DNA from: Candidatus Uabimicrobium amorphum
Lineage (GTDB): Bacteria > Planctomycetota > Uabimicrobiia > Uabimicrobiales > Uabimicrobiaceae
Assembly (NCBI RefSeq): GCF_009002475.1
Contig: NZ_AP019860.1
Coordinates: forward strand, 620,001-684,000
DNA length: 64,000 nucleotides
Direction of reading: 5' to 3'
Shown in pieces: positions 10,336 through 20,297 of this stretch; the first letter of the stretch is position 1, and the number at the start of each line of letters is the position of its first letter. The translations under genes were made by a program, and so were the position numbers. A model generated the notes under the pieces. The model was not told the origin of the DNA, did not search any database, and saw only the letters and a list, made by a program, of their open reading frames with translations.

Positions 10336-12762
10336 ATGCAAAATAGCAACGAACACTTAAATCGTTATAAAATAGAAAAAATGGTGGGGAAAGGTGGTGT
10401 TGCAGAAGTTTACAAAGCGCTAGATCGCAAGACAAATAATATTGTTGCGATTAAACGGCTAACAGCGACTACCGAAAATGCACGAAAACGTTTCCATAAA
10501 GAATATCGGTTTTTACGTGCGGTAAAACATCCGAATTTAATCGATGTTTATGATTATATCGAATGCAACAACGAAACATATATGGTGTTGGAATTTGTTC
10601 ACGGAAAGTCTTTGGCGGAAATCATTACAAAGCACAAAGGTATACTTTCCTTAGCTGAGCAGGTGGCCATAGCTGCCAATGCGTGCCGTGGGCTTGAAGT
10701 ACTCAATGCCGGTGGAATTATCCATCGTGATATAAAGCCGGAAAATATTATGGTCAATGACAATACCGGTGTGGTAAAAATATTAGACTTAGGGATAGGA
10801 AAAAATATTGCTGATCAAGATACCAGCGTTACTACGACCCACGGGTTTATCGGAACCACAGCGTATGCCAGTCCAGAGCAAGGCCGTAATCAAATTAGTG
10901 AAAATAGTGACGTTTTTTCGTTAGGAACGACTCTCTATCAGTTTTTTTTGTGGGAGGATTATTCGCCATTTTTTGCCCAAAGTAACTACGCGACCATTTA
11001 CAAATTGATCAATGAACACCCCACGCCACTCTACGAGAAGATACATAAGAATAGATTGTCGTTATCCTCTGACAATGCCTACAAACGGATCTCAAAAATT
11101 CTGCGCCAAGCAATGGAAAAAGATCCGGAAAAACGTTGTCAAATGAACGTTTTGGCGGACAGTTTTTGTTCCATCTCAAACGACTTAGTAGATGCTTCGC
11201 GTCTAAACGACACGCAATGCGGGCGTGTAACCAAACGCATGACACCCGAGTTTAAGAAAATTTTAGACGATATGCGTTTGCAGTACCAAGACGAAGATCT
11301 TATACCTACGAAAAAATTATCACGCTCCACAACGAAAAGCAATCGACCACATACGAGAAGAAGGCAACGGCAAATTCAAAATAAATCTTTCCCTAGTTGG
11401 GCGGTTGCGGTCGCTTGCGTGTTGGCAATTTTTGTTTTTGTGGTCTGGAGTCAGCAGGGAGCAACGACGACAGAAAAGAAAAAAATTACCAAAAAAGTTA
11501 TTCGCGAATCGCCTAAAAAAACGATCGACAAAAAAAAATCATCGAGTATACCTGTAAAGCGAGAGACAAATAAACAGCATAACACGCAACAACCTCTCAT
11601 CACCGGTATATATGTTCCTGCAATGAAGTCCTTTGATCTTATCATAAGTGATTTTATCAAAAAGTGTAATATACCTGGTGGCGCTGTGGCCGTTGTACAG
11701 CATGGTCGTTTAATATATGCGCGTGGATTTGGTTACGCAAATAAAGAAAAACAAAAATTGGTGGAGCCCACAAGTTTGTTTCGCATTACCGACTTATCGA
11801 TGCCCATTACCGCTGTGGCGATTATGAAACTCATACAGGAGAAAAAACTCACCTTAAATGACAAGGCATTTCGCATTTTAAGCCACTTAAAACCACCGTC
11901 GGGAAAACAATCCGATGAACGGCTGTCGCAAATTACCATTCGTCATTTACTAGAACATAGTGGTGGTTGGGACAGTCGTCAAAAGGGAGAACCCATGATG
12001 ACGTTGAGTAGAAAAGCAGCGGATGCCTTTCGTACTTCTCGTCCAGCGAATGTTACCACAATTATTCGTTATATGATGGGACAACCACTTGACTTTCCAC
12101 CAGGTACGAAACATGTGCGTTCTCATTTGGGTTATTGTATACTTGGCCGCATTATTGAAAAAGTAACTGGGGTTAGTTATGAGAAATACGTAGCGCAAAA
12201 TATCTTTAAGCCCGCCGGTATTAAAAATATGCACTTGGCAAAAACAAGACTTCGAGATCAACGTTTCGATGAAGTCATATACTACGACTATCCGGCACTG
12301 AGAACAACATCTATATTTCCCGACGAAACAAAACAAATTACACGTCCATATGGATTTTTCAATATTCAGGAGATGGACGCGTCCACGGCATGGACGGCAT
12401 CGGTGATCGATATGTTACGCTTTGTGATGGTAATTGATGGGCGCGGACCACAGCGTGATATTCTCAATAGGCAAACAACAGCGTTGATGACGGCAAAGCC
12501 GCTTTGTGGTTGGCAAGACAATTTTTACTATGCCAAAGGATGGATGGTGCGTCCCATTGAAAGGAACTGGTGGCATAGTGGTTTTACGGTGGGAAGTAGT
12601 GCTTTCGTGGGAAGATTCGGTAATGGTGCTGCTTGGGTAGGTTTTTTTAACTTTTACCCATATAAAATTGCCAAATTTTCGTTGATACTTGACCAAACAC
12701 TGTGGAGAGCTTACCTAAGTACCAAATCATTCCCTGAACACGATTTGTTTGAGAAATACTAG
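10336..12762 (+). CDS. Ser/Thr kinase fused to a catalytically degenerate beta-lactamase-fold domain
   Basis: This 808-residue protein starts after a clear GGGAG site. The kinase domain (about 10-290) has Lys40, HRD 130-132 and DLG in place of DFG. A basic linker and one TM segment (about 354-374) lead to a domain (about 430-800) that reads as a serine hydrolase of the beta-lactamase/penicillin-binding (S12) type: PGGAVAVVQHGRLIYARGFGYAN, an aligned FRITDLSMPITAVAIMKL, LGYCILGRIIEKVTG and a WHSG motif. Two of the three catalytic motifs are lost: the expected SxxK is DLSM (486-489) and the expected YxN is RSH (595-597); only HSG (747-749) remains. I infer a non-catalytic, extracytoplasmic ligand-binding domain controlling the kinase, by analogy with beta-lactam or peptidoglycan sensing. 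The ligand is unknown. Confidence 0.88.
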   Translation: MQNSNEHLNRYKIEKMVGKGGVAEVYKALDRKTNNIVAIKRLTATTENARKRFHKEYRFLRAVKHPNLIDVYDYIECNNETYMVLEFVHGKSLAEIITKHKGILSLAEQVAIAANACRGLEVLNAGGIIHRDIKPENIMVNDNTGVVKILDLGIGKNIADQDTSVTTTHGFIGTTAYASPEQGRNQISENSDVFSLGTTLYQFFLWEDYSPFFAQSNYATIYKLINEHPTPLYEKIHKNRLSLSSDNAYKRISKILRQAMEKDPEKRCQMNVLADSFCSISNDLVDASRLNDTQCGRVTKRMTPEFKKILDDMRLQYQDEDLIPTKKLSRSTTKSNRPHTRRRQRQIQNKSFPSWAVAVACVLAIFVFVVWSQQGATTTEKKKITKKVIRESPKKTIDKKKSSSIPVKRETNKQHNTQQPLITGIYVPAMKSFDLIISDFIKKCNIPGGAVAVVQHGRLIYARGFGYANKEKQKLVEPTSLFRITDLSMPITAVAIMKLIQEKKLTLNDKAFRILSHLKPPSGKQSDERLSQITIRHLLEHSGGWDSRQKGEPMMTLSRKAADAFRTSRPANVTTIIRYMMGQPLDFPPGTKHVRSHLGYCILGRIIEKVTGVSYEKYVAQNIFKPAGIKNMHLAKTRLRDQRFDEVIYYDYPALRTTSIFPDETKQITRPYGFFNIQEMDASTAWTASVIDMLRFVMVIDGRGPQRDILNRQTTALMTAKPLCGWQDNFYYAKGWMVRPIERNWWHSGFTVGSSAFVGRFGNGAAWVGFFNFYPYKIAKFSLILDQTLWRAYLSTKSFPEHDLFEKY

Positions 12763-12837
12763 ACTAGGCCGCACTACGCGGGTTCATTTGAAATGCGGAA
12801 TTGCCTTACTGTGAAAGCCGGAATGGTAGCACTAATT

Positions 12838-15800
12838 TTATTGTGCAGAGAAAAAAGACATCATTTGTTGTTTGTGAATGCTCATGACACTTTCTTTTGG
12901 AGCAAAGCGCAAATAATTTTCAAAAGAGTTGGTTGCAAGAGCACTTGCTTCGCGGAAAAGCACCATTGCTTTCTGCTTTTCGTTCAGCAAATAGTAACTA
13001 ATCGCCTGCGCAAAGTAGGCGTCGCTAGATTTTTCTATTGTAAGACTCTGCTCTGCGTTTTGGATAGCTTCGTGGTATTTCTGTTGGTGATTCAATATAT
13101 ATGTTTTGATATTAAGGGCAATAACATTTTTTCTTAGCTTTAGTGATTGTTCTACGTCTTCCAAAGCTTGTGGAAACTTATGCAACTTTTTACTATAAAT
13201 CATCGCGCGTTTGTTGTAGTACAGAGTCCGCGGTGAGTATTGTATTGCTTGGGTTAAGTCGTTTGCCGCTTGTGCATTTTGCCCAAGAGCAGTGTAACAG
13301 TCGCTACGAAGTTCATATGTTTCCGCACGCGGAGCAAGATGGATGCATTGTGAAAAATCCTCACTCGCCAAAAAATATTTTTTCTGTAAAAAATATACCT
13401 GTCCTCGTTGAAAGTAATTCTGTGCAACAGGAGCAATATGCACCGCTCTTTCCAGAAATTTTAGTGACTTGGTGAATTCTTGCTGTTTTTTGAACCACAA
13501 ACCTAGTTGCACATTCGCATATACAGAGTTAGGATCTTGTGTGAGCAAAGCATTCAGGACTTTCTTTTGTTGTGGAGTGTTATCTTGAATAACATATACG
13601 CGATGACTGATTTTGTATGCCGGCAGATATTGGCGATCCATGTTTAAAATTTTTACGCATGTATCTAGAGAAAGTTGGTAGCGCTTTTTTGAAAAGAGAT
13701 TTTTGGCTCTCTCGTAGAGAGTATCTAAATTGGGATTGTGTGCCAATTTTTTGATTTTTTCTTTTGCATTTAAGAAGTTTTTCGCGGCGGCGTTTTTGTA
13801 GTATTGTAATGCGACGTATCTATTTTTGGGGACTCCCCAGCCGTTTTCATATATTTTACCAAGTAGATAAGCTCCTTCTGCGGTGCCTTTCGTTTGTGTT
13901 AAGATGGAAAACGCGACGTTGTAATCTTGTGGAAAACATTGACCCTTCATGTACAATTTTGCGAGATAATTTGCAGCGGTGGGTTCGCCTGAGTTTGCCG
14001 CAGAAAAAATAGCCGCTAAACCATTATACACATCTTGCTTTACTCCTCGGGCTTCTAAGTGTATTTGTCCCCACCGTAATTTTGCATTGGGGTCATTATT
14101 GCGTTCGATAGACAATTTGTATTGCTCTAAAGCTTCGCGATATTTGCGCTCATTTTCCAAAAAGTATCCCAAAATAATGGTTGCGCGGTTATTTCCCATG
14201 CGCGAAGCGATGTGGTACCATTTTTTTGCTTGCCGTTCGTCACGTTCCACTCCTTTTCCTTCGGTGAAAGCTTTTGCCATATAAAATGCCGCTTGGTGGT
14301 CTTCGTGGGCAATTAGAGAGAAATAGTGAAGGGCTTGCGCATAGTCTTTTTTGTGATCAAAATATAAACTACCCAATGCCTCGATACAAGGAATGAAGTC
14401 TTTTTCCGCACCTTTTTTGTGCCAAAAAATAGCTTGGTCTATGTTTTGCGTGTTGCGAACAAGGCCGAGTAGGTATAGTTGCCCTTTGATGTAAAACAAA
14501 TACTTATTGGTCGTGACCGCTTTAGTAAAATAGTCATCGACAATTTTTTGTGCCTGTTCTTTTTGTTTGGTGTGCAAATGCAAGTACAAAGCGCGTAGCA
14601 AATGATAACGTGGTATATCACTTTTTTCACATATGATGCGTGTTAACTTCGCAAAAAAACGTTTGTCCCTAGAACGCATATTGCGAAATGCTTCCATGAA
14701 CAATGCTTCGTCCACGCTCTGGTGTGACTGTAAATTTTGTTGCATTTTTTGCAGGCGCTGTGTTAAGTCACTGTGTGAGTTAAAAAATACACTAAAAGTG
14801 ATTAGCTGTAAAAAAAGCGCAACGCAAATGATGACGGCATATTTTTGGAACCACAGCCACGTTCGTTGGCGGCGCACCTTTTGTACCGATATTTTTTCCC
14901 CTTGCAAAAATTTTCGTAAATCTTTGCTCATGTCACCGGCGGTTTGATAACGGTGTTCTTGGTTTTTCTCCAAGGCTTTTAAACAAATGTAATCTAACTC
15001 TTTGGGGATGAGCTGTTTGACACTACTTGGCGGTGCGGGCATTTTTTTCAATATTTGTGCTGCCACTTGCGTCATCGTCGTACCGCGAAACGGTGTTTGT
15101 CCGCTCAACATTATGTAAAGAAGAGCCCCCAACGAATAAACATCACTACGCCCATCAATTGCTCCGACGCGTCCTGTGACTTGTTCGGGTGGCATGTAGT
15201 AAATCGTACCGAGAATTGCACCACTTTTTGACAAATCTTTGCTCGCATCGCGTAGCTTTGCCAGACCAAAATCCATGACTTTTGGTTCATTATTTTCGTC
15301 CATCATGATATTCGCAGGCTTGATATCGCGATGAACAATGCCTTGTAGGTGAGCATAATCTAGGGCATCGCAAACTTTGATTAAGATGTTGGCTGTTTTG
15401 CGTACAGGAAGTAATACCCCTGACTTGACAACGCTTTCAAGAGACTCCCCGTGAATGAGTTCCATAGTGAAATAGGTGTGTTTTTCACTGCTACCCACGT
15501 CGTACAAGCTAATAATATTAGGGTGTTGCAAACGAGCAATAGCTCTTGCTTCGCGCATGAAACGTTCGTGGCAGGTCGCGTTTGCATGTAACATGACCTT
15601 CATTGCAACTGTTCTGCGCGACAGAGTGTCTTGCGCTTTGTAAATAACCCCCATTCCTCCACGACCGATTTCCTCAATGATTTGATAGCGATTAATGTGT
15701 ACCGACTTACCATCTTTCAATGTCAATTGAATTTCTCGAATTTGCGCGTCATTTAGAATGCCTTTTTCACGCATAATGTCTACCAAGCTTTTGTGTGGTT

Positions 15801-15897
15801 GGGCTTTTCTACTTTGTAAACAATTGGCAAGTTCCGTGGAGTCTATCATTTTTTTTGCTAGAGCAGCCTGACCAAATAAAATATCATTGTTGTTCAT
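12838..15897 (-). CDS. Ser/Thr protein kinase with Sel1 and TPR repeats
   Basis: The start at 15897 is chosen because a GGAGA site lies just upstream; a longer frame to 15993 lacks one. The product has about 1019 residues. Residues 1-65 form a small helical domain (FGQAALAKKMIDSTELANCL, KGILNDAQIREI) resembling the N-terminal domain of type II secretion ATPases, often found ahead of planctomycete kinases. The kinase spans about 70-335 with Lys100, HRD 189-191 and DFG 209-211. A TM segment lies near 345-370, followed by Sel1-like repeats (for example GKGVERDERQAKKWYHIASRMGN) and about six C-terminal TPRs. It converges on the previous gene with 75 bases between them. Target and stimulus are unknown. 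Confidence 0.9.
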   Translation of the reverse strand: MNNNDILFGQAALAKKMIDSTELANCLQSRKAQPHKSLVDIMREKGILNDAQIREIQLTLKDGKSVHINRYQIIEEIGRGGMGVIYKAQDTLSRRTVAMKVMLHANATCHERFMREARAIARLQHPNIISLYDVGSSEKHTYFTMELIHGESLESVVKSGVLLPVRKTANILIKVCDALDYAHLQGIVHRDIKPANIMMDENNEPKVMDFGLAKLRDASKDLSKSGAILGTIYYMPPEQVTGRVGAIDGRSDVYSLGALLYIMLSGQTPFRGTTMTQVAAQILKKMPAPPSSVKQLIPKELDYICLKALEKNQEHRYQTAGDMSKDLRKFLQGEKISVQKVRRQRTWLWFQKYAVIICVALFLQLITFSVFFNSHSDLTQRLQKMQQNLQSHQSVDEALFMEAFRNMRSRDKRFFAKLTRIICEKSDIPRYHLLRALYLHLHTKQKEQAQKIVDDYFTKAVTTNKYLFYIKGQLYLLGLVRNTQNIDQAIFWHKKGAEKDFIPCIEALGSLYFDHKKDYAQALHYFSLIAHEDHQAAFYMAKAFTEGKGVERDERQAKKWYHIASRMGNNRATIILGYFLENERKYREALEQYKLSIERNNDPNAKLRWGQIHLEARGVKQDVYNGLAAIFSAANSGEPTAANYLAKLYMKGQCFPQDYNVAFSILTQTKGTAEGAYLLGKIYENGWGVPKNRYVALQYYKNAAAKNFLNAKEKIKKLAHNPNLDTLYERAKNLFSKKRYQLSLDTCVKILNMDRQYLPAYKISHRVYVIQDNTPQQKKVLNALLTQDPNSVYANVQLGLWFKKQQEFTKSLKFLERAVHIAPVAQNYFQRGQVYFLQKKYFLASEDFSQCIHLAPRAETYELRSDCYTALGQNAQAANDLTQAIQYSPRTLYYNKRAMIYSKKLHKFPQALEDVEQSLKLRKNVIALNIKTYILNHQQKYHEAIQNAEQSLTIEKSSDAYFAQAISYYLLNEKQKAMVLFREASALATNSFENYLRFAPKESVMSIHKQQMMSFFSAQ

Positions 15898-16099
15898 CAA
15901 TGGTCTCCGTTGTTGGTCGTACATAATCACTGTACTTTTTGGGGTACAAACTGTGCAATGTTTGCCGAAACTACTCCTATCAAAATAACACAAGAATTGT
16001 TGTCGTCAATAAAATTATTAACGGCACTGTATGTCTTGTAGAAGTGCTTTCCTAGAAGGGGATGTAAAAAATCACGTTCATTGTACTTCAAGAATGCTG

Positions 16100-16105
16100 T
16101 ATAAT
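16100..16105 (+). promoter_or_regulatory. Probable -10 box for the DUF2157 operon
   Basis: A perfect TATAAT lies 81 bases before the ATG at 16187; a poor -35 match (TTCATT) sits 17 bases upstream of it. The 289-base gap 15898-16186 separates divergent genes and shows nothing else I can support. Confidence 0.4.
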
Positions 16106-16186
16106 GCGATGGTAAATAGTTGCTAGTCGCAAATGTAATTACGATAAGTAGCTAAACTAAACGAAAGTAATATAGTGGAGAATTGA

Positions 16187-17218
16187 ATGTCTAATTCAAT
16201 AGAAGATAATAAACCTCAACAACCGGAAGAGTCAAATCAACCGGACAAAGATTCGTTACTTGCGAATACGGGGATTTTAATTCAGTTGGCACGAGAAAAA
16301 GTGTTATGTCCCGCGGCATTGGAGGAGTCCTTACGCATAACCCAAGTGATTCCCGATCGCAAGGGATGGCAAAATTTTATTAGTAGAACGATGTTGCTCT
16401 TGGGAACGGCGTTACTACTATGCGGTATTATATTTTTCTTTGCCTATAATTGGGCAAACCTACACAAATTTGCCAAGCTAGCCATTGTGCAGAGTACTAT
16501 ACTTGTTTTTGTGGTGATCACTATGGCAAAAGGGCTAGATCATATTGTGGGAAAATGCTCTTTACTCGCAGCATGTGTGATGATTGGACCCGCACTAGGA
16601 GTTTACGGTACAATTTATCAAACAGGGGCGGACGCTTACGAGTTGTTTTTAGGATGGTCGCTATTGATGTTCGGCTGGGTAGCGATTAGCAACTTTGGAG
16701 GTCTATGGTTTATATGGCTAGTTCTCGTCAATGTTTTTGTCACACTTTATGGTGAGCAAGTCTACGGTTACCGTATTTTTTCTAACGGAGCACTTTACTT
16801 AGCATTGTTTGCGGTCAATTTTATCGCCATGGCACTATGGGAATATTGCTATGTAAAAAAAGTGACGTGGCTGCAAAATCGTTTTTTTTCACGAAGTATT
16901 GCTATATTCCTACACTACGTTTTAGTGCAACCTACTCTAATTATCATCTTTGGTCGCGGACAAGGTGTGTTACAAATCATACCTGTTATTTATGCTTTAT
17001 ACGTTGCGGCGATATTTGTTGTTTATCAACGACAAATACGCGACTTGTTTATGTTGACCATCAATTGCTTGAGCCTCATTGTGGTGCTAAGTTGTGTTTT
17101 TGGTAAAAACTTTGTCAACAACTCCGAAAGTTTTATTCTTCTCAGTCTATTTATTATGGCAATTACGGCCATGGCAGGTTATTGGTTAAATAAGGTAGGA
17201 AAATCATGGAACAATTGA
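16187..17218 (+). CDS. DUF2157 family integral membrane protein
   Basis: A hydrophilic N-terminus of about 65 residues is followed by about ten hydrophobic segments. The phrase LLLGTALLLCGIIFFFAYNWANLHKFAKLAIVQ is the hallmark start of DUF2157 proteins. A GTGGAGA site supports the start. It overlaps the next gene by 13 bases, and the triad DUF2157, DUF4401, GDYXXLXY is a recurrent set in bacteria with no settled biochemical role. A complex in the inner membrane is inferred from the conserved linkage. Confidence 0.88.
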   Translation: MSNSIEDNKPQQPEESNQPDKDSLLANTGILIQLAREKVLCPAALEESLRITQVIPDRKGWQNFISRTMLLLGTALLLCGIIFFFAYNWANLHKFAKLAIVQSTILVFVVITMAKGLDHIVGKCSLLAACVMIGPALGVYGTIYQTGADAYELFLGWSLLMFGWVAISNFGGLWFIWLVLVNVFVTLYGEQVYGYRIFSNGALYLALFAVNFIAMALWEYCYVKKVTWLQNRFFSRSIAIFLHYVLVQPTLIIIFGRGQGVLQIIPVIYALYVAAIFVVYQRQIRDLFMLTINCLSLIVVLSCVFGKNFVNNSESFILLSLFIMAITAMAGYWLNKVGKSWNN

Positions 17219-18270
17219 CATTGACAAAAATCGCGGAACATTTAATCGCCAAAGAACTTATCGATCCAGAAGAAGAACAACAAATTTTGTCGGCAAAGGA
17301 AGCGGAAAGTGCAACAGCGTGGTATATTTACGCACTGATTGCCGTGGCTGCCTGGTTTTCGACGATCTTTTTCCTGGTTTTTTTCTTCCTTGTCATGTTT
17401 CGCGATCCCGAGAGTGTTGCTTTTGGCGCAGGACTTTTTATGAGTGTGATTGCTATTATCGTAAACCGTACGCAAAACAAGGATTCTATATTTTTTAGTC
17501 AAGTATCACTTGCGTTTAATGTCGCGGGACAAATTTTGATGGTACTTGGTTTTGTTTTTCAACGGCATGAGATCGCCGCTATTTGCTTGTTTGTTATTGT
17601 ACTGCAAGCGATCATGTTCTACTTGTATCAACACCCGGTACAACATTTTGCCGCCCCCATGGCCATCTCGTGTGCATTATTTTTCTTACTTCACGATATA
17701 GAAGGAAGGCAAGGTTACCTGGAAGGTCCACAGTCGATTCACATTGTGATCGGGTTGTTAAGCGCCGCCACAGGTTACTTTTGGTATAAGGAGTCTTCTT
17801 TTCTCAAACATCGACTTTTTCACTACTCTCTCTATGGAACGACGCTATCACTCCTGGTCATGGTAAGTTTTTCTGTATTTACAAGATCGCACAATTTAGA
17901 AATGTGGTGGATTTCTGGCCTAATACTCTCATTGGCATTGCTGCTGTTAGAGTTTGTGTTATTAGGCTCTTTAGCGAAAACAACCATGGGAATCTCCATT
18001 CTAAGCGCTTCTTTGTTATTTTGTGCCATGGCCCTCCATTCTCCGGGATTAATCGCGGCAATGTTTACGCTACTACTCGGATTTTATCGTGGGCATAAGC
18101 TACTGATGTTACTTTCTTTTATATTTCTGGGCGGCTTTTTGTTTTTTTTCTATTACGATTTAGAAATGACGTTGCTAAATAAGTCGTTAATACTCATGGG
18201 CAGCGGTGCTTTATTGATTATTTTAAGTTTGGTTGTCAACCGTACAAAGCTAGAGGTGCAAAATGCGTAA
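17206..18270 (+). CDS. DUF4401 family integral membrane protein
   Basis: This 354-residue protein has about ten TM segments after a 40-residue cytoplasmic N-terminus. The opening TAWYIYALIAVAAWFSTIFFLVFFF fits DUF4401. An AGGTAGGA site precedes the ATG, and the start lies inside the previous gene, with the end overlapping the next by eight bases, so the three are very likely translated together. Function is unknown; family membership is inferred from topology, length and neighbours. Confidence 0.85.
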   Translation: MEQLTLTKIAEHLIAKELIDPEEEQQILSAKEAESATAWYIYALIAVAAWFSTIFFLVFFFLVMFRDPESVAFGAGLFMSVIAIIVNRTQNKDSIFFSQVSLAFNVAGQILMVLGFVFQRHEIAAICLFVIVLQAIMFYLYQHPVQHFAAPMAISCALFFLLHDIEGRQGYLEGPQSIHIVIGLLSAATGYFWYKESSFLKHRLFHYSLYGTTLSLLVMVSFSVFTRSHNLEMWWISGLILSLALLLLEFVLLGSLAKTTMGISILSASLLFCAMALHSPGLIAAMFTLLLGFYRGHKLLMLLSFIFLGGFLFFFYYDLEMTLLNKSLILMGSGALLIILSLVVNRTKLEVQNA

Positions 18271-18832
18271 CATTATATTTATCATCACAACCGTTATTGT
18301 TTTTAGTGCGCTTAATATTTTGATATACAAAAAAGAAGCGACATTGAAAGACGGTAAGACGGTGTTCTTAGATCTCGCCCCTGTTGATCCACGTTCTTTG
18401 ATTCAGGGAGATTATATGATTTTACGATATCGTCTATCACAGGAGATTGAAACACAGTTAAAAGTCAAAGCAAGTGGTTATGTTGTTCTCGCAGAAAGTG
18501 GACCTGTAATAGAAACCAACAACGTATCGACACAAGACCGAAAATCTGCGTATTTGAAAATGGAAGATGGACAAGTCAAAAGTCTTGTACCGGTTCGTGT
18601 CTATGATGGAAAAGCACTAAATGCAAATGAACATTTATTGAAATATCACTACCGGAATAACGATGTACAAATTAGCGCTGGTAAAACGGATGCGTATTTT
18701 TTCCAAGAAGGTCATGCAAAACACTATGACAATGCACGCTATGGGTCCATAAAATTGAGTAACTCAGGGGAAGCAGTACTTGATAAACTATATGACACGA
18801 AATTTAACGACTTAAACCCGGCAAAAAACTAA
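18263..18832 (+). CDS. GDYXXLXY domain protein
   Basis: A 189-residue protein with one N-terminal membrane anchor (about residues 4-22) and the diagnostic segment LDLAPVDPRSLIQGDYMILRYRL, which contains the GDYxxLxY signature naming the family. The remainder is beta-rich and probably faces the periplasm. It is the last gene of the DUF2157-DUF4401 operon, preceded by a GAGGTG site inside its neighbour. Its role, presumably as partner of the two multi-pass proteins, is inferred only from the conserved gene order. Confidence 0.9.
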   Translation: MRNIIFIITTVIVFSALNILIYKKEATLKDGKTVFLDLAPVDPRSLIQGDYMILRYRLSQEIETQLKVKASGYVVLAESGPVIETNNVSTQDRKSAYLKMEDGQVKSLVPVRVYDGKALNANEHLLKYHYRNNDVQISAGKTDAYFFQEGHAKHYDNARYGSIKLSNSGEAVLDKLYDTKFNDLNPAKN

Positions 18833-18843
18833 TAACTTTTTCT

Positions 18844-18886
18844 ATCTTATGGTTTAGATAATCATCATATATCTAAACCATAAGAT
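18844..18886. terminator. Strong dyad between convergent genes
   Basis: A perfect 17-base inverted repeat (ATCTTATGGTTTAGATA at 18844-18860 and its complement at 18870-18886) surrounds a 9-base loop. It lies 12 bases after the GDYXXLXY stop and 64 bases from the end of the opposing gene. There is no U-tract on either side, so a bidirectional terminator is likely but not certain. Confidence 0.6.
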
Positions 18887-18950
18887 GGCTAAAAATAGCA
18901 AGTTTCGACTCGAAACTTTTATAAGAAATAGCCTAAGATTTTTGTATATA

Positions 18951-20297
18951 TTACCGCGAAAGTTTTTTTATCAGTATACGCAAACTTTTTTTATAATTTT
19001 TCCCCAGCTGTAAACTGCGCAGTACATTTATAATTTTCACCTTATCCTCTTTTGATAGAGCATCAATTTTGTATTTGTCCTGACGGTCCTTTGTCAGTCG
19101 TATGACACGACGGACTACTTGATCCTTACTGGGCAATTGCAATAAATGTGCTCTAAGCCTGTTGACATCTATGTTGCGTAGATCGCGAAACTCGAAAGAA
19201 TCCCGCACCAAAGCTTCGTCGTAATAAAAACCAACGACCACACGTATAGATCTTATCCCTTTTTTTGCAAAAAATGAATATGGGATTAAATTAAACCCAT
19301 CGCCGCGGATAACGTGATGTTGCGGAAGAATATCACCATCGACGAATATCTCCACGGGGTATTTCATGCTATCCACAATCATACCATGGTATTTTTTTCC
19401 GATAAGCATTTTATGTTCGACATATGGATCGAGTTTGATGTCTAGAGTGTATTTGTTTTCGTTGTTATTGATGACAAAAGTTTTTTCCACCGTTGCGTAT
19501 TTTTGAAAAAACGCTTTTATATGATGTTCGCCTTGCTTAAGTAATATGGAATTGTCAAATTCCTTGTCATCTACCCAAATATGTTGTGGTGAAATATCTT
19601 CTCCTTGCGGATTTGTAAATTTGACAACCAACTCAGACCGGAGATTCTCGTTGATTTTGATCAAACGAACATTTATTTCATACACTTCTTCTCCGGGGAG
19701 AACATTGATTTGTTTTTGATACTCGTGGTAACCTTGTTGTTTGGCAAAGATCTCATATTTTCCAGGAGTGACAAATGTCTTTTGGGCGATATTGAAAAAT
19801 TTCTCTTCGTTAATACGACGTATTTGCACATTTTGATAAGAAGTCGCGGCAAGTACTAAGCGACGCTTTTTTACTTTTAGAGTTTTATAAATAATATTCT
19901 CGCCAGCAACCACCGTGTGCTCAAATTTCAGAGGCTGGTATCCTGATTTTTTGAGTACGATACTATATGTGCCTAGTGCAATAGGACCTTTGTATATTTC
20001 GCCGTTTACCAACGTTTGGTCAAGAGAAATCGCTTGTTGGGATTCATGACTAGCAGTTACCGCAAAAATCAAAGTTGCGGATTTATCTTCACTGGAACTG
20101 TATAAAAAAGATAAGCCCAACAGTAAAAGACTTGCTGTAAAAATGTAAATGCGCTGCATATTTTTCCGCCTTTCTTCCATACGACGGACTCTTTCCATGA
20201 TTCTTTTCGCATTCGTGTTGTAATCGTGCTGTTGATAAAATTCCGAAAGCACTTCTCCCATCCATACGGATTGTAAATCATCGTGTTGTGGCTTCAT
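18951..20297 (-). CDS. Putative anti-sigma/PEGA-like membrane protein
   Basis: A 448-residue protein with a cytoplasmic N-terminus of about 45 residues containing paired charged helices (LSEFYQQHDYNTNAKRIMERVRRMEERRK), one TM segment (about 48-66) and a large extracytoplasmic part of three or four PEGA-like beta units (GTYSIVLKKSGYQPLKFEHTV, PGKYEIFAKQQGYHEYQKQINV). Its ATG overlaps the stop of the sigma factor gene in an ATGA arrangement, so the two are coupled. By position and topology it is a candidate anti-sigma factor. No zinc-binding HxxxCxxC motif is visible, so this role is inference. Confidence 0.75.
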   Translation of the reverse strand: MKPQHDDLQSVWMGEVLSEFYQQHDYNTNAKRIMERVRRMEERRKNMQRIYIFTASLLLLGLSFLYSSSEDKSATLIFAVTASHESQQAISLDQTLVNGEIYKGPIALGTYSIVLKKSGYQPLKFEHTVVAGENIIYKTLKVKKRRLVLAATSYQNVQIRRINEEKFFNIAQKTFVTPGKYEIFAKQQGYHEYQKQINVLPGEEVYEINVRLIKINENLRSELVVKFTNPQGEDISPQHIWVDDKEFDNSILLKQGEHHIKAFFQKYATVEKTFVINNNENKYTLDIKLDPYVEHKMLIGKKYHGMIVDSMKYPVEIFVDGDILPQHHVIRGDGFNLIPYSFFAKKGIRSIRVVVGFYYDEALVRDSFEFRDLRNIDVNRLRAHLLQLPSKDQVVRRVIRLTKDRQDKYKIDALSKEDKVKIINVLRSLQLGKNYKKSLRILIKKLSR

